NCBI GenBank assembly: GCA_947456995.1
Contig: CANGVB010000052.1
Span: forward strand, 1 to 11,629
Length of the DNA: 11,629 bases
Direction: 5' to 3'
Source: Bryobacteraceae bacterium
GTDB lineage: Bacteria; Acidobacteriota; Terriglobia; Bryobacterales; Bryobacteraceae
The notes beneath the pieces were generated by a model that saw nothing but the letters and a program-made list of their open reading frames with translations, had not been told where the DNA came from and did no database searches. Shown here in pieces: positions 6,589 through 11,629 of this stretch (position 1 is its first letter; each line of letters begins with the position of its first letter). Made by a program: the position numbers and the translations under genes.

Positions 6589-6984
6589 TTAGTGGCTCAT
6601 CTTCAGCTTGTAGCTGCCATCAGCCAGCTTTTCGCGGTACAGATCATGGCAGCCCTTGCAGGTTGCGCCAACTGCAGCGAATTCACCAGTGCCAGCGGCA
6701 AGAGCCTTGGCAGCAGCAAGAGATTTGCCATTCATTTCGATGGCATCAGCCTTCTTGTGTGCAGCAAAGAACTTGGCAGCAATTGTGAACTGATCCACAA
6801 GTGTCTGGCCACCAGCTTTCAGAGCAGCAGCGTCCTTAGCTTCATTTGCTTTGCGCAGTTCGCCCATGGTCTTGCCGACCGTCTTCATCGCCTTATCGAG
6901 ATCTTCTTCGCTTTGCGAGAAAGCAGGCACGATTACGAGCATCCCAGCGAGAAGGAAAGAAATGGATTTACCAAGTTTGGTCAT
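6589..6984 (-). CDS. Secreted c-type cytochrome, c'/c-556-like (class II)
   Basis: The 131-residue precursor has a signal peptide (basic start M-T-K-L-G-K, hydrophobic core, likely cleavage near A-F-S/Q at 23-24). The mature part is mostly helical, with one heme-binding C-K-G-C-H at 109-113 near the C-terminus. This layout, an N-terminal signal and a helical bundle with CxxCH in the last helix, is that of class II cytochromes c' and c-556. M33 in K-A-M-K-T-V-G-K-T-M lies where c-556 types have their axial Met, suggesting a low-spin electron carrier; this is inference. The frame extends to 7020, but the start at 6984 is chosen because the signal peptide begins there and the longer form would overlap moaB. 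It lies 10 bases after the moaB stop and is the last gene of the operon. Its partner is unknown. Confidence 0.85.
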   Translation of the reverse strand: MTKLGKSISFLLAGMLVIVPAFSQSEEDLDKAMKTVGKTMGELRKANEAKDAAALKAGGQTLVDQFTIAAKFFAAHKKADAIEMNGKSLAAAKALAAGTGEFAAVGATCKGCHDLYREKLADGSYKLKMSH

Positions 6985-6994
6985 GGGTCCTATC

Positions 6995-7504
6995 TTACTT
7001 CCGTCCGACTTCCCATGCAAGGTGCTCCAACTCAGGCTTCAAAAGTTTAAGCCATGCCACTTCCACCGCGTTGGTAGAACCTGGCGTTGAGAAGACCACT
7101 TTCCCGCGATACGTTCCAGCTGTCGCACGGCTCAACATTGCCGCAGCCCCTACTGCTTCATAGCTAAACATGCGAAACAGCTCGCCAAAACCCGGCAAGG
7201 TCTTCTCCAACTTTCGCGACAACACATCAAAGGTGGTGTCCCGCGGAGAGATCCCTGTGCCTCCATTAAAAAGTATCAAGCGACACTCTGTTGCTGCGAA
7301 TTCATCCAGTACGGCGGCAACCTGATCGGGCTCGTCCTTGATAATGCGATAGCCGTCGACGCGATGCCCGAGGGCTTCGATTTCCCTACGAAGGTACTTT
7401 CCGTTCAGATCTGTCTCTTCTGTGCGCGTGTCGCTAACGGTAACCAGACAAACGCCAATTGGCCCCAGATCTTTGGCCAGATCCTTATGTTCTGCAGTGC
7501 TCAC
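6995..7504 (-). CDS. moaB: MoaB/MogA-family molybdenum cofactor biosynthesis protein
   Basis: A 169-residue protein of the MoCF-binding family. MogA and active MoaB adenylylate molybdopterin before molybdenum insertion. Family motifs are all present: V-S-D-T-R at 23-27, [11 protein letters not shown] at 79-89, the P-G-F-G-E-L-F-R block at 104-111, M-L-S-R-A at 123-127 and S-T-P-G-S at 139-143. The length is normal. The start is GTG at 7502-7504, overlapping the TGA of the upstream peptidase as GTGA. AAGGAG at 7516-7521, 11 bases upstream, supports this start. The symbol is moaB by overall resemblance; mogA cannot be excluded. Its position between secreted peptidases and a cytochrome is unusual, and no other molybdenum cofactor gene or molybdoenzyme is in the window. 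Confidence 0.92.
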   Translation of the reverse strand: MSTAEHKDLAKDLGPIGVCLVTVSDTRTEETDLNGKYLRREIEALGHRVDGYRIIKDEPDQVAAVLDEFAATECRLILFNGGTGISPRDTTFDVLSRKLEKTLPGFGELFRMFSYEAVGAAAMLSRATAGTYRGKVVFSTPGSTNAVEVAWLKLLKPELEHLAWEVGRK

Positions 7505-9195
7505 GGTAGAACGATCTCCTTCGATAATTTTCCTGCTTTAATGCTGTCGTAGGTAAAGGTCAGATTGCCAGGATTCGCTTCCACCAGAAACATCAGCGTT
7601 TTGGTAGAAGCACCATCAACCCCACCGGAAACGAAGAGCCGCTCCGGGCGATGTTCCTGCAGGCGAACCTTGTTCAGATAAGGGTCATCCACAATGCCGC
7701 TCGACAACACCTTCGCTCCCTCAATCGTCGCCAGATCCTGACGGTGAATCTTGTTCTGCTGCACAATCCCGGCAACGCTCGGAATCATACGGTCGTTCAG
7801 CACCGGGATGTGCAGACGATAAAGCCCATTCTTCAGCTTCACGACGGTAGGCTCTTCAATCTTCAATCGGGGCAGATGATAGCCGTGATAGATCACGTAC
7901 ATGGCATTGCGATGGTATTCCTCAACCGAAAGAAATCCTTCCGGCGGGCGTCCGGTGTCATGCTTAAATCCACCAATTTCAACATCCCCATACTGCGGGT
8001 GTTTGAAGCTCTTCCAGTCGACAAACATACGCCCCTGCGTCAGTTCGTCGTTGAACTTCATCACTTCATCCTGGCTGACAGTCTTGTCGCCGTTAAAATC
8101 CTGCTGCGGGGCATTCAGCTCGATGCCCACACTGAATGCGCCAACGCGGCCATAGGTATGGTCGGCTGAGCTGCCATAGCTATCCCCAAGCACAGGGGCC
8201 ACCCAGACATAGCGATAGCCTGGCAACATCTTCTCGCCTTCTTTACCCAGAAAGTCATGTACACGAAGATCTACCTGGCTCATCGGCTTTTGGCTCCGAG
8301 CACCCGGCATACGCAGAATCAGCTTTCCAAAATTGTGGTAACTCATCACCACATTGACGTTGAGGTGCTTTCCCATCCACTCTGCGATGTTGCGGGCTTC
8401 CGGGTACTGCAATGGGTACTCGCTGGCTCCAGCCTGCACATAACGAGGCTGAAAGCCATCACCCCAAACCCGGTTCGGGTCGACATACCCATAGGGATCT
8501 TCATTCACCTGGCCATCCCCGTCATTGTCGATGCCTTCGGTACCCAGCATGATGTAATCGCCCAGCTCGTCCTGCCGCACAGGCACAAGCAAGCGCGAAT
8601 CCTTAGAGTCGAGCCTGTGAGTTCCCTGCCCGAGCGCAACCTTCTTGCGCATCATCGTGATCTCACCATCGCCATCGAGATCATCAAAACCGTCTTCATC
8701 CATCAGCCCATCGCGATCATCATCGATCGGCACAGGAAGCGTGCGCGGAAAATTCGGATTCGACGCCTGCGTGAACCAGCGCTCGCGGCTGTCAATATTC
8801 ATCATCGGAATGACGTAGAGTGTTGCCCGGTCTAGAAACTCGGTAACTCGCGGCAGCTTACCGTAGTTTTTGAGTACGAAATTTACCGTGTAGAGTGTAG
8901 TCTCGGTACCCTGAATCTCGTTGGCATGGGTCGAACCATCGATGTAGACCGCTGGCTTGCTTTCTGCAGCGCCCGTCTTCGGATTGGTGATCGTCAGCAG
9001 CCAGGTATCGCCGCCAGCACTGGTCTTGCCCAGGCTCTCCAGCTTTACCCACCCGGGGTAAGCCTTCTCATAATCCCGCATCAGCTGAAGCACTTCAGCG
9101 TTTGGGTATAAACGGTCCCACTTCGGGTCTGGGGCTTGCGTCTGGGCGCACAATAGTGCGCCGCAGAGCAAGCAAGAAAGAATGGAGCGCATCAT
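7501..9195 (-). CDS. Secreted M14 zinc carboxypeptidase with calcium-loop inserts (copy A)
   Basis: A 564-residue secreted metallopeptidase. M14 enzymes use one zinc to remove C-terminal residues from peptides. The signal peptide spans about 1-17 (ending L-L-C-A/Q). Zinc ligands are H90 and E93 in T-H-A-N-E and H287 in S-Y-H-N-F-G. N241-R242 match the substrate-carboxylate N-R pair, and E359 in V-G-I-E-L is the catalytic Glu. Asp-rich segments at about 157-180 (repeated D-x-D-G) and 223-233 (D-N-D-G-D-G) look like calcium loops. A full 12-residue EF-hand loop (D366 to E377) follows only 7 residues after the catalytic Glu. Residues about 445-564 form a likely beta-sandwich accessory domain. 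ATG at 9195 overlaps the TGA of copy B (ATGA) with no evident ribosome site, suggesting translational coupling. The stop overlaps moaB. Confidence 0.93.
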   Translation of the reverse strand: MMRSILSCLLCGALLCAQTQAPDPKWDRLYPNAEVLQLMRDYEKAYPGWVKLESLGKTSAGGDTWLLTITNPKTGAAESKPAVYIDGSTHANEIQGTETTLYTVNFVLKNYGKLPRVTEFLDRATLYVIPMMNIDSRERWFTQASNPNFPRTLPVPIDDDRDGLMDEDGFDDLDGDGEITMMRKKVALGQGTHRLDSKDSRLLVPVRQDELGDYIMLGTEGIDNDGDGQVNEDPYGYVDPNRVWGDGFQPRYVQAGASEYPLQYPEARNIAEWMGKHLNVNVVMSYHNFGKLILRMPGARSQKPMSQVDLRVHDFLGKEGEKMLPGYRYVWVAPVLGDSYGSSADHTYGRVGAFSVGIELNAPQQDFNGDKTVSQDEVMKFNDELTQGRMFVDWKSFKHPQYGDVEIGGFKHDTGRPPEGFLSVEEYHRNAMYVIYHGYHLPRLKIEEPTVVKLKNGLYRLHIPVLNDRMIPSVAGIVQQNKIHRQDLATIEGAKVLSSGIVDDPYLNKVRLQEHRPERLFVSGGVDGASTKTLMFLVEANPGNLTFTYDSIKAGKLSKEIVLP

Positions 9196-10820
9196 GGCAG
9201 TGTGATCGTACTGCTGACCTTACCGGCCTTGACGCTGTCATAGGTAAAGGTAACCGGCCCGGGGCGCGCCTCAACCAAAAACATCAGCGTCTCGGTGGAG
9301 AAGCCGCCCACCCCGCCCGACACAACCAGCCGCTCAGGACGATTCTCCTGCATCTGTACCTTGTTCAGGAAAGGATCGCGAACAATGCCGCTGGCAATCA
9401 CCTTGCCGCCGCTGATCGTGGCAATGTCCTGACGGTGCAGCTTGTGCTGTTGCACTACGGCCGCAGTAGTTGGGATGATCCGCTCGTTCAACACAGGAAC
9501 ATGCAAGCGGTAGAGCCCTTCCTTCACCTTCACTACTTCAGGCGTCTGCACCTTTAGCTTCGGCAAATGATAGCCATTCAGCAGGATGAACATCGCATTG
9601 CGATGACATTCTTCCACATTGAGAAAACCCTCAGGCGAACGGTTCGTGTCGTGCTTGTAGCCGCCAATTTCGACATCCCCATACTGCGGATGCTTATAAG
9701 CCTTCCAGGGTACAAACATACGCCCCTGCGTCAGCTCATCGTTAAACTTCATCTGTTCTTCCTGGCTGACATTCTTGTCGCCGTTGAAGTCCTGCTGAGT
9801 CCCATTGAGCTCGACAACAAAGCTGATGGCACCGTGCCGGCCATAGGTGTGGTCCGTCGTGTCCCCATAGCTGTCATAGAGAAGTTGCCAACTATTGCCG
9901 TACTTGTAGCCAGGCAGAATCTTCTCGCCTTCCTTGCCCAGAAAGTCATGCACGCGCAAGTCGGCACCATTCATCGCCCGCTGGGGCTTAGCCCCGGGGC
10001 CACGCAGAATGTAGCGGCCAAAGTTGTGAAAGCTCAGCACTGCATTCACGTTCAGATGATTGCGGGCCCATTGCGCGATGTTGCGCTGCTCCGGGTACTG
10101 CAAAGGATATTCGCTCGAACCGCTCTGGACATAGCGCGGCATCCAGCCCTCGCCCCAGGCGCGATTCGGGTCAATATAGCCATAGGTATCTTCGTTCACC
10201 TGGCCATCACCATCGTTATCAATCCCCTCGGTGCCAAGCATGATGTAATCGCCAAGTTCATTGGCCGTTACTTGCACCATCAGGCGAGGATCTTTCGGGT
10301 CCAGCTTATAGCGGCCCTGCCCCATCGGAACCTTCTTGCGCATCATCGTGATCTCGCCGTCGCCATCAAGATCATCGAAGCCATCTTCGTCGGCAACACC
10401 GTCCCGGTCGTCATCGATCGACACAGGCAAGGTGCGCGGGAAGTTGGGCGTCGCCGGCTGCGTGAACCAGCGTTCACGACTATCGATATTCATCATCGGG
10501 ACGACATATAGCGTTGCGCGATCAAGAAACTCAGTCACACGCGGCAACTTCCCATAGTTCTTGAGAACAAAATTGACGGCATACATCGTCACTTCAGTTC
10601 CCTGAATTTCATTGGCGTGAGTGGCACCGTCGATATAAACTGCGGGCTTGGTATCTGCCGCGCCAGTCTTGGGATTGGTGATCGTCATCAACCACGTATC
10701 CCCTCCAGCACTGGTCTTGCCCAGGCTCTCGATCTTTACCCAGTCTGGATAAGCCTTCGCGTAGCCACGCATCATCTCAAGGATTTGTGCGTTCGGGTAC
10801 AGACGATCCCACTGAGGATC
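7504..10820 (-). repeat. Tandem gene duplication: M14 copies A (7504-9129) and B (9195-10820)
   Basis: The two peptidase genes are direct repeats offset by exactly 1691 bases. From the D-P-(K/Q)-W-D motif to the final L-P they align over 542 codons with no gap, at about seven in ten identical residues by eye. Only the N-terminus differs in length, by 7 residues. This shows a local duplication followed by substitution without indels. Confidence 0.9.
7516..7521 (-). promoter_or_regulatory. Ribosome binding site for moaB
   Basis: AAGGAG on the minus strand, 11 bases before the GTG at 7504 and inside the end of peptidase copy A. It supports the unusual GTG start. Confidence 0.6.
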
Positions 10821-10907
10821 AGGAGGAGCCACCTTCGGGGTGAGCACCTGGTTTTGCCCCATCAGGGCTCCACAAAGAATCAACGAAATCAAAGCTTGCG
10901 TCTTCAC
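9192..10907 (-). CDS. Secreted M14 zinc carboxypeptidase with calcium-loop inserts (copy B)
   Basis: A 571-residue paralogue of the downstream copy A, with the same order: signal peptide (about 1-17, M-K-T-Q-A-L-I-S-L-I-L-C), M14 catalytic domain with inserts, and C-terminal beta-rich domain (about 452-571). Zinc ligands are H97, E100 (T-H-A-N-E) and H294 (S-F-H-N-F-G). N248-R249 is the N-R pair, and E366 in F-V-V-E-L is the catalytic Glu. Calcium-type loops lie at about 164-187 and 230-240, with an EF-hand loop D373 to E384 (D-F-N-G-D-K-N-V-S-Q-E-E). The clearest difference from copy A is at 337-344 (G-N-S-W-Q-L-L-Y against V-W-V-A-P-V-L-G), ahead of the catalytic Glu, which may alter specificity. 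The start is GTG at 10905-10907, overlapping the upstream TGA as GTGA, with GAGGTGG at 10915-10921. Confidence 0.93.
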   Translation of the reverse strand: MKTQALISLILCGALMGQNQVLTPKVAPPDPQWDRLYPNAQILEMMRGYAKAYPDWVKIESLGKTSAGGDTWLMTITNPKTGAADTKPAVYIDGATHANEIQGTEVTMYAVNFVLKNYGKLPRVTEFLDRATLYVVPMMNIDSRERWFTQPATPNFPRTLPVSIDDDRDGVADEDGFDDLDGDGEITMMRKKVPMGQGRYKLDPKDPRLMVQVTANELGDYIMLGTEGIDNDGDGQVNEDTYGYIDPNRAWGEGWMPRYVQSGSSEYPLQYPEQRNIAQWARNHLNVNAVLSFHNFGRYILRGPGAKPQRAMNGADLRVHDFLGKEGEKILPGYKYGNSWQLLYDSYGDTTDHTYGRHGAISFVVELNGTQQDFNGDKNVSQEEQMKFNDELTQGRMFVPWKAYKHPQYGDVEIGGYKHDTNRSPEGFLNVEECHRNAMFILLNGYHLPKLKVQTPEVVKVKEGLYRLHVPVLNERIIPTTAAVVQQHKLHRQDIATISGGKVIASGIVRDPFLNKVQMQENRPERLVVSGGVGGFSTETLMFLVEARPGPVTFTYDSVKAGKVSSTITLP

Positions 10908-11629
10908 TGGAGAACCACCTCGCGCCGGTCTTCGCCAGCGTTCTGCGTCAGGATGCTCACGGTAATCTTGGCACCGGGCGTTGCACTCACCATCCAGGTG
11001 GCTTTGGTTGTGCCACCAGACCCGGCGATACGCTCATTCGCACTCCGGTTGTTTCCCTGCACCAGGCTCGCCCCCGAAGGCAGCGTGATCGTAAGCCGCG
11101 CCGGCAGATAGCTGCGAGTGCGCACCTGCAGACGGGTCGCCGTCGGCAGGAAGCCGTTGTTCACAGCAGTGGCATTCACTTCATAAATTCCAGATCCGAG
11201 CGACTTCACCTGCACATCGGCAATCGCAACTTCAGCAAGCTTGCCAGCCATGAAGATCAAGGCATCGGCATGCACATCGGCCGCCTTCTTCAGTTCAGTC
11301 TCATTCGGCGTAACGGCCAGAAACGGATCTACACCGCCCACCTCGGCCTTGGTTCCATCAGGAAGGGTCACCGCAGTCCAGGCAACCAGGCCGTCTTTGG
11401 CACTAGCGTCGACATATGCAATCGTGTCTTCATCAGGAGTGGTCGCCCCCCCACCATTGGCAGCGGCCGGACGGGCAGCATCGCCAGCTGGCTTTGCGGC
11501 AGCCTTCTTCGGGATCCCCCATACGTCGAGTTCCACCGCCATGGTGCTGTATTGGTAATACAGCCAGTTCTGCAGCCCGCCAGGAGAGCTTTGTCCACCA
11601 CTGCGCTTGCTGTCCAGCCCTGCCTTCTC
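10904..11629 (-). CDS. M14-family zinc carboxypeptidase, C-terminal part (5' end outside window)
   Basis: The frame is open to the right edge, giving the last 241 residues. The segment N-W-L-Y-Y-Q-Y-S-T-M-A-V-E-L-D-V-W-G-I-P matches the end of an M14 catalytic domain of the large bacterial type, with the catalytic Glu at 11531-11533. It differs clearly from copies A and B: no EF-hand loop follows the Glu. Instead there is an Ala/Pro/Gly-rich linker (about 11435-11510), then a beta-rich C-terminal domain ending R-E-V-V-L-Q. The zinc motif is outside the window, so activity cannot be judged. The Met at 11542 is internal and not a start. The TGA overlaps the GTG of copy B. The assignment rests mainly on the catalytic-Glu segment and on the context. 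Confidence 0.75.
   Translation of the reverse strand, partial: EKAGLDSKRSGGQSSPGGLQNWLYYQYSTMAVELDVWGIPKKAAAKPAGDAARPAAANGGGATTPDEDTIAYVDASAKDGLVAWTAVTLPDGTKAEVGGVDPFLAVTPNETELKKAADVHADALIFMAGKLAEVAIADVQVKSLGSGIYEVNATAVNNGFLPTATRLQVRTRSYLPARLTITLPSGASLVQGNNRSANERIAGSGGTTKATWMVSATPGAKITVSILTQNAGEDRREVVLQ
10915..10921 (-). promoter_or_regulatory. Ribosome binding site for M14 copy B
   Basis: GAGGTGG on the minus strand, 7 bases before the GTG start at 10907, within the last codons of the upstream peptidase gene. It decides the GTG start. Confidence 0.6.

Noticed and set aside
6985..7020. Cytochrome start at 7020
   Set aside because: It adds 12 polar residues before the signal peptide and overlaps the end of moaB. 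The start at 6984 gives a normal signal peptide.
9141..9195. Lipoprotein signal (Cys residues near the N-terminus of copies A and B)
   Set aside because: The residue before each Cys is Leu or Ser in a context that does not fit a lipobox, so ordinary signal peptidase I cleavage is more likely.
9567..10511. Long plus-strand frame of 314 codons opposite M14 copy B
   Set aside because: It is antisense to a clearly conserved peptidase. A similar antisense frame lies opposite copy A (8257-8835), as expected from codon bias mirrored by the duplication. It has no recognisable domain.
11540..11542. Met at 11542 as the start of a separate small protein
   Set aside because: The frame stays open to the window edge, and the upstream residues (N-W-L-Y-Y-Q-Y) belong to the M14 catalytic domain. 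The Met is two codons before the catalytic Glu region.
1..11629. Mobile elements, CRISPR arrays, tRNA or rRNA genes
   Set aside because: No transposase-like protein, terminal inverted repeats, short regular repeats or tRNA/rRNA-like segments were seen. The only large repeat is the peptidase gene duplication.

Overview
The window most resembles a chromosome segment from an Acidobacteriota bacterium, possibly near Solibacter/Bryobacter. Three things point there: a PadR regulator followed by an 829-residue duplicated 'orphan' permease (the ADOP family, typical of that phylum), a ClpS of the divergent D-D-D/H-T-Y type, and clustered secreted M14 metallopeptidases carrying calcium-loop inserts. 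This placement is inference from gene families; no rRNA or other marker gene is present. I see no tRNA, rRNA, CRISPR array, insertion sequence or phage gene. Coding density is very high, and no gap between genes exceeds about 60 bases.

Left part, plus strand (1-2316): the tail of a response-regulator receiver domain, then one base later a 685-residue REC-PAS-GGDEF-EAL protein. Its GGDEF half has lost catalytic residues, while the EAL half looks intact, so it is probably a phosphorylation-controlled cyclic-di-GMP phosphodiesterase. It ends on a TTAA that is also the stop codon of the convergent ADOP permease gene.

Middle, minus strand (2313-5153): a padR-ADOP pair, probably one operon. Just upstream of padR lies a tight cluster of three CTAG tetranucleotides within a 7-bp inverted repeat, a candidate autoregulatory operator. 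In the opposite direction (5213-6566) lie a small possible membrane protein, a histidine-phosphatase-superfamily protein of the type with Ser replacing the second catalytic His, and a clpS adaptor whose N-degron pocket residues are changed. The 3' end of clpS contains a perfect 11-bp hairpin.

Right part, minus strand (6589-11629): a tightly packed operon read leftward, open at the right edge. It holds the C-terminal part of one M14 carboxypeptidase, two tandem paralogous M14 carboxypeptidases that align without gaps over 542 residues and carry EF-hand-like calcium loops, a MoaB/MogA molybdopterin protein, and a secreted c'/c-556-type cytochrome. The first four genes are joined by 4-base GTGA or ATGA stop/start overlaps, and the cytochrome follows after 10 bases. 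The peptidases probably degrade peptides outside the cytoplasm. Why a molybdenum-cofactor gene and a cytochrome share their transcript is not evident from the sequence.
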